Positions 24,950-32,579 of a stretch of 64,000 bases of DNA are shown here, in pieces. Numbering within the stretch: the first letter of the stretch is position 1; every line of letters starts with the position of its first letter. A program made the translations under genes and the position numbers. Origin of the DNA: Actinopolyspora lacussalsi (lineage in GTDB: Bacteria > Actinomycetota > Actinomycetes > Mycobacteriales > Pseudonocardiaceae); contig JAURUC010000001.1 in NCBI GenBank assembly GCA_030803735.1, forward strand, positions 3,117,501 through 3,181,500, in the 5' to 3' direction. The notes beneath the pieces were generated by a model. It was not told the DNA's origin. It did no database searches and worked only from the letters and a program-made list of their open reading frames with translations.

Positions 24950-26128
24950 TCAGTTCCGGTCGAGCAATGCCCTTCGGTGCTGCCAGGCCAGGTTCATCGC
25001 GGCCGAGGCTCCGGGCGAGAGTTGGCCCAGTTCGTGAAGACGGCTGATGGTGTTGGCCTCGAACGGCAGGTGCCGGGCGGGAATGCGGCCCTCGTCGTTG
25101 GTGGTGACGGCCGCACCGAACAGCTCGTCGTAGGTGTCGGGCTCGATCACCGCCACGGTGAGGATGTCGCCGGACAGCGTGAGCGCGTCGAGCGTGACGC
25201 CGAGGTAGTAGACCCGAATCCGCCCCTCGCCACGAGCGCGATCCATCCCCGCGAACGGTTCGCGGTTCTCGTAGTCGATCGGCCTGCCGCTGCCGTCGTA
25301 CTCGACGTGCCCGAGTAGCTCCTCGGCGAACTCGCGTTGCATGTTCCGCCAGATCGAGAAGTCGTTCTGCACGGCTTCGGGGATGACGCTCGACGGCTGG
25401 AAGATGCCCGCGGGCAGCAGGTGCGCCATCCCGCCGCCACCGGCCACGCGGCCGCCGTCCCGCTGGTGCAGCACCATGCTCGGGCTCTCCCCCGCCCGAA
25501 TCGTCAACGTGCCGATCGCGCCCATCAAGGGCCGCTGGGAGAGGTCGAACGGATCACCGACGTGCTTGCGGAAGGTCAGCCGCCGCCACGACGCACGACC
25601 GACACCGAGCTCGCCGTGCCGGTCGCGAACGAGATGATGTGCGGCCATCTCGTGCGCCAGGGCTTCGTTCGTGTCGATCGAGTCGAAAAACCCCATCGTG
25701 CCAAACTGCAACCGCAGGTTCGGTTGCGAGCGATCGAGAGCGGTCAGGCGGAAGCACAGGCGGTTCTCGAACAGGCGTGGCGCGGCCAGGTCCCGCACCG
25801 CGTGGCTGTAGCGGTGGTAGCGCTGCTCGGCCGACGCCAGGGGGCGTACGCCCGCGCTCTGCCGCTCCGAACCATCGACAGCCGGAACCGCGGAGTCGTC
25901 CGTGTCGAGTTCGAGCCCCAGCTCCGACAACGGCACCGGGACGCTCGGGAGCCAATCCGTTCCGGCAATCACGCCGCTCCCTTCGGAGCCCGGCACCGTC
26001 GAATCCGGATAGAGCCGCTCGGCTTCGACGGCCAACCCCCGCCGGAACGTGCCCAGCACCGCGCGAGTGTCCTTCCACTCCTGTTGATCCTTGTCCACGC
26101 GCGGATCGACCGTAACTCTGATGCCCAC
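24950..26128 (-). CDS. Large island protein with a Nudix-box-like segment
   Basis: 392 aa, unknown function. A Nudix-like segment is visible at about residues 265-275: MQREFAEELLG matches the REUXEEXGU half of the Nudix box, but the preceding G-x5-E part has a longer insertion, so hydrolase activity is uncertain. Other features: HLLPAGIFQPSS, and DTYDELFGAAV. No membrane segment. GTG 26128 is the preferred start, as the frame upstream lacks family-like residues; ATG-less. It is in the same direction as, and likely co-transcribed with, the XRE/TPR regulator. Confidence 0.55.
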   Translation of the reverse strand: MGIRVTVDPRVDKDQQEWKDTRAVLGTFRRGLAVEAERLYPDSTVPGSEGSGVIAGTDWLPSVPVPLSELGLELDTDDSAVPAVDGSERQSAGVRPLASAEQRYHRYSHAVRDLAAPRLFENRLCFRLTALDRSQPNLRLQFGTMGFFDSIDTNEALAHEMAAHHLVRDRHGELGVGRASWRRLTFRKHVGDPFDLSQRPLMGAIGTLTIRAGESPSMVLHQRDGGRVAGGGGMAHLLPAGIFQPSSVIPEAVQNDFSIWRNMQREFAEELLGHVEYDGSGRPIDYENREPFAGMDRARGEGRIRVYYLGVTLDALTLSGDILTVAVIEPDTYDELFGAAVTTNDEGRIPARHLPFEANTISRLHELGQLSPGASAAMNLAWQHRRALLDRN

Positions 26129-26266
26129 ACGCCCATGATCGCAACGCAGACATGCTCGATGGGTCAATCAGCGGAAGCAACCCTCTACTCCTGTGGACAC
26201 AGTTCGACACCACCACCGGAACCACCACGGAACCGCTGGGAACAGCGAAAAAGAGGTCCAGCAACC

Positions 26267-27490
26267 TCACTGGCGAAGGTCGCGGAGTTGTTCCAGGTAA
26301 GACTCGGTTTCTTCCTCTCCCGCGTACTGACTGTTCAGTACTTGCGCCAGATCTTGAGAGACCATCGCCAGCGATGGCAGTGATTTACGGTCGCCTGTGA
26401 TGGCTCGGCGGCCGTACGTGACAGCGCTCTCAAGGTCACCTTCACGAGCAGCTACTACGCCGAGCGTGATCTGCGCTTCGGCTATCCGCATCGGCCAGCG
26501 TTCGTAGCCGTTGAAGTCGGTACTCGCCCGGATCACTTCGTCGGAAAGCTCTCGCGCAAGCCGACTCTCTCCGATGTGACGGTAGCAGTCCATCACGTAG
26601 AAATCATACTTGGAAGGGTCAACCACGAAATGATTGTCCACGTTTTCAGGATAAGGCATTCCTTCAAGAAGAACGCGCCCTTTTTCCAAGGCGTTTTGCA
26701 TTTCGTTCTTCTTGCCCATGCGCGCCCACGCCTTGGCTTCCTGAGCGATGATCTGTACGGCGACACTGTGACTCCCTGAAGCCTCACGCCCTGCTTCAGT
26801 AGCCGCTACCACTCCCCGATAGTAACCCGATGTCAGCGCGAACCAGGCACGCATTTCGTGAGCCCATCCGACGATTCCCGGGTTCCCCACCTCTTGGCCG
26901 AGACTCAGAGCAGAACGCCGTGTTGCCTCCGCCGACCGCTGGTCACCAAGATCGTATTCGAGACAGCCAACCAGGAGCGTAAGCCATCCGGCGAGTTCAA
27001 GCGTCTCCCGCCGCTGGCGAAAGCTGAGGCGCTGTTCTTGCATCTCGACCAAGCGTCGAAGCCACTGACGGCTTTCGAAGATCAACCCTTGCGCCGGAAG
27101 CCGCGAATAGTCGGAGCAGAGCTTGTCAACGGTGATACGAACGGCTTCAAGAGTCGCATCGTTCACGTCTGAGGCTTGGAGACGACCAACGATTTCAAGC
27201 GTGTTCATCCCCGTGGCGTTCAACAACTCCAGATCGTTGTTCGTTCGCTCCGGCGGAAACAGCGAATCGCTCACCGTTCCGAGGGTCGATGCGATGATCT
27301 TCGTGTAGAAATCGCTGGGCTTGTTCTCCCCCAGCTCCCATGACTTCCACCGCCGCAATAGATGGGTAGCGTCCGGCAGTTGCTTCTCCGAGTGGTGTCG
27401 CATGTTCTCGGCGGCTTCCGCCTGTGACCATCCGCGGGCCTCACGCATCGATCGGATACGACGCGCCCACGTCGGTAGATCCTTACCCAT
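26267..27490 (-). CDS. XRE/TPR transcriptional regulator of the island
   Basis: 407 aa. Cro/CI-type helix-turn-helix at residues 5-45 (WARRIRSMREARGWSQAEAA) followed by a long TPR-like helical domain typical of BldR-like and AICE regulators (GWLTLLVGCLEYDLGDQRSA, ALSLGQEVGNPGIVGWAHEM, LAREL and ALEKG repeats). Start ATG 27490 with GGAGG eight bases upstream. A perfect palindrome and a second half-site lie in its promoter region (27541-27583), indicating autoregulation. It is likely the master switch of the island; effector unknown. Confidence 0.85.
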   Translation of the reverse strand: MGKDLPTWARRIRSMREARGWSQAEAAENMRHHSEKQLPDATHLLRRWKSWELGENKPSDFYTKIIASTLGTVSDSLFPPERTNNDLELLNATGMNTLEIVGRLQASDVNDATLEAVRITVDKLCSDYSRLPAQGLIFESRQWLRRLVEMQEQRLSFRQRRETLELAGWLTLLVGCLEYDLGDQRSAEATRRSALSLGQEVGNPGIVGWAHEMRAWFALTSGYYRGVVAATEAGREASGSHSVAVQIIAQEAKAWARMGKKNEMQNALEKGRVLLEGMPYPENVDNHFVVDPSKYDFYVMDCYRHIGESRLARELSDEVIRASTDFNGYERWPMRIAEAQITLGVVAAREGDLESAVTYGRRAITGDRKSLPSLAMVSQDLAQVLNSQYAGEEETESYLEQLRDLRQ

Positions 27491-27540
27491 GCTGCCTCCA
27501 ACTCGTTGCCCCCTCGAACACCAGTGTGGCACCGAAAAGA

Positions 27541-27583
27541 GGTGATACGAGAGATGTGAAGTAGGTGATACGCCCGTATCACC
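27541..27583. promoter_or_regulatory. Operators of the XRE/TPR regulator
   Basis: A perfect 20-bp palindrome GGTGATACG-CC-CGTATCACC at 27564-27583 and a half-site GGTGATACG at 27541-27549, 23 bases apart (two helical turns). They lie between the XRE gene start and the divergent small genes, so both directions could be controlled. Confidence 0.75.
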
Positions 27584-27668
27584 GCACCACCCAGGCAACA
27601 CCAACAACGACACTATGAACCGAGTCTCATGGTGATCAGTGTTGGAGACATGGCCACGAGAACGGAAA

Positions 27669-27905
27669 TCAGTACGGTCCTGGAGACTCCTGAACCAGCG
27701 AAGACACCTGCTCGCTGGACATCTCCGCAGGAAGGTTCTCGAACGCCTGGGAGCCGTCGAGAACTTCGGCGGGAACAAAGAGGAGATCCGCCTCCCCTCC
27801 CGGTGAACTTGCCCGCTCGACCGGATGGCTGTGCACCCAGGAGCCCTCACCGTGGGCACTCACGATCAGTATCTCTTCGCGGAGCACTTTCAGGGAGCTC
27901 TGCAC
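27669..27905 (-). CDS. Possible small protein, 78 aa
   Basis: Codon use is good on the minus strand, but start GTG 27905 has no clear ribosome binding site and the other strand has a frame that also looks coding. It does not match a known family. Confidence 0.3.
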   Translation of the reverse strand: MQSSLKVLREEILIVSAHGEGSWVHSHPVERASSPGGEADLLFVPAEVLDGSQAFENLPAEMSSEQVSSLVQESPGPY

Positions 27906-27970
27906 GGGACCGGCCGAAAGCGAAGTTGGCGCACCGGCCGGGGCGGGACATCGAAGTATTGGAACTCTCG

Positions 27971-28228
27971 ATGCGAGAGCAGCCTATCGGAATGTCGCGG
28001 GTCGAGGCAGTAACCGAACGATTCGACGTCTCGGTGCACACGACCTGTCGAGCTACCGATTCCGGCGATCTGCGGACCTTGAGGATCGGTACCGGTAAGG
28101 GCACGTCGGGAAGTCCCGAGTCGACTCTTGCCACCTACGAAGACCCCTGTGAACAGGCCACGCACGAGATGTACATGACCGGCGACGCCTCCGCGGTCGA
28201 GGAAGACATCCCGGGAGAGGTGATCTGA
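27971..28228 (+). CDS. Small protein of the island operon, 85 aa
   Basis: GC-ending codons throughout; the sequence contains IEVLELSMREQPIGMSRVEA upstream and EQATHEMYMTGDASAVEEDI near its end. ATG 27971; the stop is two bases before the next gene. The coding signal may extend further upstream and be interrupted there by a frameshift. No family recognised. Confidence 0.5.
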   Translation: MREQPIGMSRVEAVTERFDVSVHTTCRATDSGDLRTLRIGTGKGTSGSPESTLATYEDPCEQATHEMYMTGDASAVEEDIPGEVI

Positions 28229-28230
28229 TC

Positions 28231-28632
28231 ATGCTCACTCCCACAGTCACCGCCACCGGTGAAATCGGCACTTCCGGCCCCGTGGAGTTCATCCCGACAC
28301 TGCGTGAGGACGCCGAACAACCGGCCACAGTGAACCTGTCGATGCGACTGGAAATCAGCCTCGAAGACGCCACGGCCGCACTGTGGCTCGCCCTACGCGA
28401 CGGACTCGAACTCTCCGCACTGGACGACGAATACCTCGTCCACGAGATGGTGCTGGAAAAGCTACTCGCCGAAGGCGGAAACGCCATAGCCGCCGCTCGC
28501 GACGAGATGAACCAGCAGAAACCCGGCACGCACGAAGCCCGTACCACCCAGGCACTGCGCACGATCACCACCCGGCTCTACGGCACCGCCGGCAAGTCCG
28601 GGGCGACTGGAACAGCTCAGGAGGGACTATGA
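28231..28632 (+). CDS. Hypothetical protein of the island operon, 133 aa
   Basis: High GC3; helical in the middle (LEISLEDATAALWLALRDGL, EYLVHEMVLEKLLAEGGNAI). No membrane segment or motif. Its stop overlaps the start of the GNAT gene by ATGA, so translation is coupled. Part of an operon 27971-28231-28629-29088. Confidence 0.65.
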   Translation: MLTPTVTATGEIGTSGPVEFIPTLREDAEQPATVNLSMRLEISLEDATAALWLALRDGLELSALDDEYLVHEMVLEKLLAEGGNAIAAARDEMNQQKPGTHEARTTQALRTITTRLYGTAGKSGATGTAQEGL

Positions 28633-29119
28633 ATTCGATCGAGATCATCGATGGCACGCGAACCCATGTCGATGCCGCGGCCCAAGTCTGGACCATCGCC
28701 ACCCGCGACGGCGACGCGACACCCCCTCCCCCTGGAAGAAGCGCGGCCACTCATCCAACAGGTCGTCGGGGCGCCGGGGGCACCCTGCTCGTAGCGAGCA
28801 CGACCACCGAAACGGTCGGATTCCTCGCCGCCAAACCACGAGGCAACGGCTGTCCGAGCGACGAAGCCGAGGTTCGCTATCTGGGCGTCGCTCCGCACGT
28901 TTGGGGCGAGCGCATCGGCAGTCGACTCGCCCAGGCACTGCCCGAACATCTGGGGCCAGAGGATTCACCCGAGCACCGCTCACGGCCTACACCGACAACG
29001 AACCGGCCGCCCGGTTGAGCACCTATCCCCACTCGCCCGACCGGGCGGCATTTACCCACTTCCATTTGGTTCGTAAGGAAGCGACCGATGCTTTACGAAG
29101 TGAGTGTCCAGCAACGTGA
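28629..29119 (+). pseudogene. Frameshifted GNAT acetyltransferase
   Basis: The open frame from 28629 starts like a GNAT (MNSIEIIDGTRTHVDAAAQ), then three single-base shifts are needed to keep GNAT similarity: an extra C in the C-runs at 28722-28732, a missing G at 28776-28780, and a missing G at 28952-28955. With them corrected the order reads LEEARPLIQQVVGAP, GTLLVASTTTETVGFLAAKP, LGVAPHVWGERIGSRLAQAL, then GFTRAPLTAYTDNEPAARLS, i.e. the whole GNAT fold. All three lie in homopolymer runs, so a sequencing or assembly error is as possible as real decay. Confidence 0.6.
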
Positions 29120-29593
29120 AATCAGCGACACCACGACCGTGCTCACGATCATGTTCGACCAGTACCGCCGGTCACATCACGCCTACACAGCTGAGGAAAT
29201 CGCTACTCTTCTCGACCACGTGGTCACCTCACCGAATCCACCGAGGGAAACCGCACCACGCTGGTCACCGTGTGGGACCGACCGGCCCGCTCCCATCACG
29301 ACGACGGTCAACCCGAGTACCCACCCGCCTACCTCCGAGTCGCCGTCGATCCCGACACGGGTTGGGGCGCGATGACCTGGATCGACCTCACTGCGGGCGA
29401 AGTGCTCGACACCTTCGACCCGGCCGGGCCGGACGACCGTCCCGCCCTGGTGTTCGCCGCCGACGAGCCCAGCTACCTCCCCAACTCCGCGTCCCTGCCG
29501 CTCGAACGGATACACCACGCCCTGTACGAATACGCCGAGACCGGCACACGCCCCACCACCGTGCGGTGGCAGCAGGGATACCTCGTCCTCTGA
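29088..29593 (+). pseudogene. Imm1-like immunity protein gene with one frameshift
   Basis: Two frames join with a missing G near 29221-29224. The first (MLYEVSVQQREISDTTTVLT...) and the second (LTESTEGNRTTLVTVWDRPA, GAMTWIDLTAGEVLDTFDPA, ERIHHALYEYAETGTRPTTV) together look like an Imm1-type immunity protein that would bind a deaminase toxin. The frameshift lies in a short G run, so an error is possible. No toxin gene is recognised nearby. Confidence 0.55.
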
Positions 29594-29774
29594 AGATGAC
29601 TCCGTACTCGGAACACGCCGGATTTCAAATCGCGGTTCCGCTCGCCGGTGCCGCATCCGAGCGCGGTCCGAAGATCGTAAGGCGACCCCGAATCGCCGCG
29701 AAACGACACCAACAGCACGTCCCCGATGCCCTGGTCGAACGACCGCTTCTCGTCGCCCGGAGAACCGGGCAGCT

Positions 29775-30299
29775 CTAGCCAGCGGAACCGTCCACTTTGC
29801 GCCCGACGAACACCACGTCCTGAACCACGCCGCCACCCAGATCGGCCACGGCGGGCAACCGACCCCACTCCTGGAAGCCGTGCGAGCGGAACAGGCGCAG
29901 ACTGGCCCGGTTGCTGCCGAAGATCGTGGTGGCCAGCGTGCGCACGCCGAGCTTCGGAGCATGGGCCACGGCCTCACCCAGCAGGTAAGTTCCCTGCCCC
30001 CGACCACGGTGCTCGGGATGCAGGTACAGCGCCACGTCCGAGGTCACGTCGTATCCCGGCCGACCGTTCAGAAAGGGGTCGAAGCTCAGATAGCCGGTCA
30101 CGGCACGCGGCTCGTCCGCCTCGTAGCCGACCCAGATCGGGCGAAAATCCGGCCCCGAGGACTCGAACCACCCCTCGCGGGAAGCGACGCTGACGGATTC
30201 CAGGTCGCAGGTGCTCGCCTTCTCCAGGATCGCGGCGTTGTAGATGTCCACAATAGCGGGCAGATCCGCACGCGTGGCGAGACGATGGCGGTACCCCAA
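29775..30299 (-). CDS. GNAT acetyltransferase (phosphinothricin-acetyltransferase-like)
   Basis: 174 aa. Full GNAT fold: RLATRADLPAIVDIYNAAIL, VALYLHPEHRGRGQGTYLLG (acetyl-CoA motif Q/RxxGxG) and a FGSNRASLRLFRSHGFQEWG C-terminal part, all similar to Pat/Bar-type enzymes that acetylate small amines. Substrate not certain. Start TTG 30299 with AAGGGAG upstream is preferred because upstream codons are not family-like. Confidence 0.75.
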   Translation of the reverse strand: MGYRHRLATRADLPAIVDIYNAAILEKASTCDLESVSVASREGWFESSGPDFRPIWVGYEADEPRAVTGYLSFDPFLNGRPGYDVTSDVALYLHPEHRGRGQGTYLLGEAVAHAPKLGVRTLATTIFGSNRASLRLFRSHGFQEWGRLPAVADLGGGVVQDVVFVGRKVDGSAG

Positions 30300-30450
30300 G
30301 AGATCGCTCCCTTCCCGGTTCTGCTGCCCGCACCGAGGCAAACATGGTCGTTACGGCTCCGGAGAGTACGAGCGGTGCGAGTCGATATCCAGGACATCGC
30401 GGAAAGTCGACCGTACTTTTCACCGCGCGACCATTACTGCTGCTTTCCCG

Positions 30451-31251
30451 TCAGCTCGGATCTTTGTGCGCCACGAGATGAAAGGCGCGACTGAGTTGAC
30501 GGTAGGGGTCTCGTCGACTGGCTTCGAGTTCGACCGCAACCGCCTTTGCCATCTCCCGCGAGTCGTTGGGATCCAGCTCGACTCCACTGAATTCCAACCA
30601 ATCGACGAACAGCCACACCCCGTACCAGCACAGTGGTTCCAAGCTGCGGTTCCGCACGAGCTCGCTGAGCTCCTCCACTGTGTCTGCTCGGCTCCGCACT
30701 CCCAGCACGTTCGTCTCGGTCCGGTCGTCGAACGCCGCCAGGGCGTCATCCCACCGACGTTCCAACGCGGGGCGTACCGCCATAGCCCCGGCGTTGCCGG
30801 TCATGATCGAAAGCACGCCGTCGGCGGCAGTGCACCGGCACAGCTGATCGACGAGCGGCTCCGGCCGCTCCAGGTATCCGAGTACGCCGTGGCACAACAC
30901 AGCGGCGAATCGTCCGCCGTTCACCGCCTCGTGCGCGCGCTCACCATCGGCCCGCACGAACGTCACCCGCCGCCGCTCCTGCTCGGTCAACCGCTCGAGT
31001 CGCTGCTCCGCCTTGTCCAACATCGCCTGCGAAGGCTCGAGCAACGTAACTTCGTAACCGGCTCGGACCAGCGGGAACGAGTGATGCCCCGCACCACCGC
31101 CGACGTCGAGAACCGTCGCCGGAGCCGGTGGTAGGTGATCCAGCAGTTGCTGATGCAGCACGTAACTACGCACGTAGCCCTTCGCCGAGGCGAAGGCATC
31201 TTCGGCATAGTGGTCGGCCAGGTCGGTGCCTTCCCACGTGTTCCCATCCAT
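30451..31251 (-). CDS. Class I SAM-dependent methyltransferase
   Basis: 266 aa. SAM motif I VLDVGGGAGHH at about residues 46-56, then motif II-like LLEPSQAMLDKAEQRL and FVRADGERAHE, and a helical C terminus. Similar to the CmoM/SmtA type (tRNA or small-molecule methyltransferases); the target is not shown. ATG 31251. Inside the island, near its right end. Confidence 0.85.
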   Translation of the reverse strand: MDGNTWEGTDLADHYAEDAFASAKGYVRSYVLHQQLLDHLPPAPATVLDVGGGAGHHSFPLVRAGYEVTLLEPSQAMLDKAEQRLERLTEQERRRVTFVRADGERAHEAVNGGRFAAVLCHGVLGYLERPEPLVDQLCRCTAADGVLSIMTGNAGAMAVRPALERRWDDALAAFDDRTETNVLGVRSRADTVEELSELVRNRSLEPLCWYGVWLFVDWLEFSGVELDPNDSREMAKAVAVELEASRRDPYRQLSRAFHLVAHKDPS

Positions 31252-31410
31252 CGCCCCACGGTATCCAGTTTGTAACCAGCAACTTAGCGGCTATGGCTGC
31301 GCGAATCGGGGGCCGCACGGTGCGTCGATCGAGGAGATCACACATGAGCTGGGGATTCCGAAGCAACCGCACTTCCAGACAAACGCTGGTCCTCATGGTT
31401 GCCTGGCGTT

Positions 31411-31812
31411 GTGCGTCTTGAGCAGCTGACTCTGATCATCGACGACTACGACGAGGCGATCCGGTTCTTCCTGGACGCACTGGAGTTCGAGCTCGTCGAG
31501 GATTCGCCGTCCTTGACCAACGACGGGCGCGAGAAGCGGTGGGTCGTCGTACGACCGCCCGGCGTCGCCACGGGCCTACTGCTCGCACGAGCTGACGGTG
31601 AGCGGCAGGAGCGAGTGGTGGGCGAACAGTTCGCGGCTCGGGTCGGCCTGTTCCTGCGCGTCGACGACTTCCAGGAGTCCTACGCCCGGATGCGCGCGGC
31701 GGGGGTCGAGTTCGTCACCGAGCCGCGCCGGGAACCCTACGGCGATGTCGCGGTCTTCCTCGACATCGCGGGCAACCGCTGGGACTTGCTTGGCCCACGA
31801 CCGTCTCAGTGA
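31411..31812 (+). CDS. VOC/glyoxalase-like protein
   Basis: 133 aa. VOC modules RLEQLTLIIDDYDEAIRFFL and GLFLRVDDFQESYARMRAAG with the terminal DIAGNRWDLLGPR. The start is GTG 31411 (TTG 31399 is also in frame). Last gene before the tRNA-Phe terminator. Confidence 0.75.
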   Translation: MRLEQLTLIIDDYDEAIRFFLDALEFELVEDSPSLTNDGREKRWVVVRPPGVATGLLLARADGERQERVVGEQFAARVGLFLRVDDFQESYARMRAAGVEFVTEPRREPYGDVAVFLDIAGNRWDLLGPRPSQ

Positions 31813-31886
31813 TCACCCCCACAGCGAGGCGGGGCCGGAAGCCACCGGACCAACAACCGAGACCGGAACTGAGACTAACCACGCAC

Positions 31887-31924
31887 GAGAACGGCCCCCA
31901 CCGTTCCCGGTGGGGGCCGTTCTC
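31887..31924 (-). terminator. Rho-independent-type terminator of tRNA operon
   Basis: Perfect 16-bp stem: GAGAACGGCCCCCACC (31887-31902), loop GTTCCC, GGTGGGGGCCGTTCTC (31909-31924). It lies 16 bases downstream of tRNA-Phe on the minus strand. Half of this hairpin is also found at the left island boundary. Confidence 0.8.
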
Positions 31925-31939
31925 GCTGGTCGTTCCGCG

Positions 31940-32013
31940 TGGCCAGGGGCGGGGTCGAACCGCCGACCTTCCGCTTTTCAGGCGGACGCTCGTACCAACT
32001 GAGCTACCTGGCC
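31940..32013 (-). tRNA. tRNA-Phe (GAA)
   Basis: Cloverleaf with acceptor stem GGCCAGG/CCTGGCC, D-arm GCTCAGTTGGTACGAGC, anticodon loop CTGAAAA (anticodon GAA), T-arm GGCGGTTCGACCCCGCC. The 3' CCA is not encoded. It is the attachment site of the island; its 3' end lies on the island side. Confidence 0.95.
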
Positions 32014-32041
32014 GTGCAACCCGGCTCATGGCCGATCGCGC

Positions 32042-32118
32042 TGGCGACCCAGACGGGACTCGAACCCGCGACCTCCGCCGTGACAGGGCGGCGCGCTAAC
32101 CAACTGCGCCACTGGGCC
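32042..32118 (-). tRNA. tRNA-Asp (GTC)
   Basis: Acceptor stem GGCCCAG/CTGGGTC (one G-U pair), anticodon stem-loop CCGCCCTGTCACGGCGG with anticodon GTC, T-arm GCGGGTTCGAGTCCCGT. Discriminator G and an encoded CCA (32042-32044). Confidence 0.95.
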
Positions 32119-32130
32119 ATGTGTTGTTGT

Positions 32131-32148
32131 CACCGGACGAGTCCGGTG
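32131..32148 (-). other. Hairpin between tRNA genes
   Basis: CACCGGAC-GA-GTCCGGTG: perfect 8-bp arms, overlapping the CCA of tRNA-Glu; a processing or pause hairpin. Confidence 0.5.
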
Positions 32149-32222
32149 GTACCCCCAACGGGATTCGAACCCGCGTTACCGCCTTGAAAGGGCGGCGTCC
32201 TAGGCCTCTAGACGATGGGGGC
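32147..32222 (-). tRNA. tRNA-Glu (TTC)
   Basis: Acceptor GCCCCCA/TGGGGGT, anticodon loop CTTTCAA (anticodon TTC), T-arm GCGGGTTCGAATCCCGT, discriminator A with encoded CCA (32147-32149). First gene of the three-tRNA operon. Confidence 0.95.
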
Positions 32223-32579
32223 TTGGTCGACCAGATGCCTGCTCGGCCTTGCCTCCAACCGGCTTTCCGTTGTCGGATGCCCCGTTGGGAACGATTAAAA
32301 GCTTACGTCATGCCTTCGGAGAGTCGTAAACGGGGGGTCCCTATCGACACGAACCCTCCCCACGCGGCCGAGCGAACCCGGCCACCCACACCGACGTTAC
32401 ACCGTTGAGCTGCTGCTTCGACCGACGAAGCCACGACGTCCGACACGCCGGGGCCACCCCGCACCAGTGCCGAACACCCCCATCGAGCCCCCGATCACCC
32501 ACCCGAGGTGATTTTGTGACGCCGGTCTCAACATCGACCGGAAATCGGACGTGCCGCTCCGCGGGGAATCCCGAACGGC
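32223..32579. other. tRNA-operon promoter region, no gene
   Basis: Only the upstream region of the tRNA operon (minus strand). AT-rich around 32293-32310. No coding frame supported. Confidence 0.5.

Larger units (their letters stand above)
22210..31981. mobile_element. Genomic island integrated at tRNA-Phe
   Basis: About 9.7 kb between the 41-bp tRNA remnant (22210-22250) and the intact tRNA-Phe (31940-32013), whose 3' end faces the island, as tyrosine-recombinase insertion gives. The AT-rich pentapeptide gene, the XRE regulator with palindromic operators, small unknown genes and frameshifted genes fit acquired DNA. No integrase, excisionase, replication or transfer gene is recognisable, so the island is either a decayed integrative element or depends on an integrase elsewhere. 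Confidence 0.65.

Noticed and set aside
29596..29778. Small plus-strand frame after the Imm1-like gene
   Set aside because: No coding bias or similarity; 181-base gap before the GNAT gene.
31226..31429. Integrase or HTH remnant near the right island end
   Set aside because: A short frame (SIEEITHELGIPKQ) looks HTH-like but is too short and unsupported to call.
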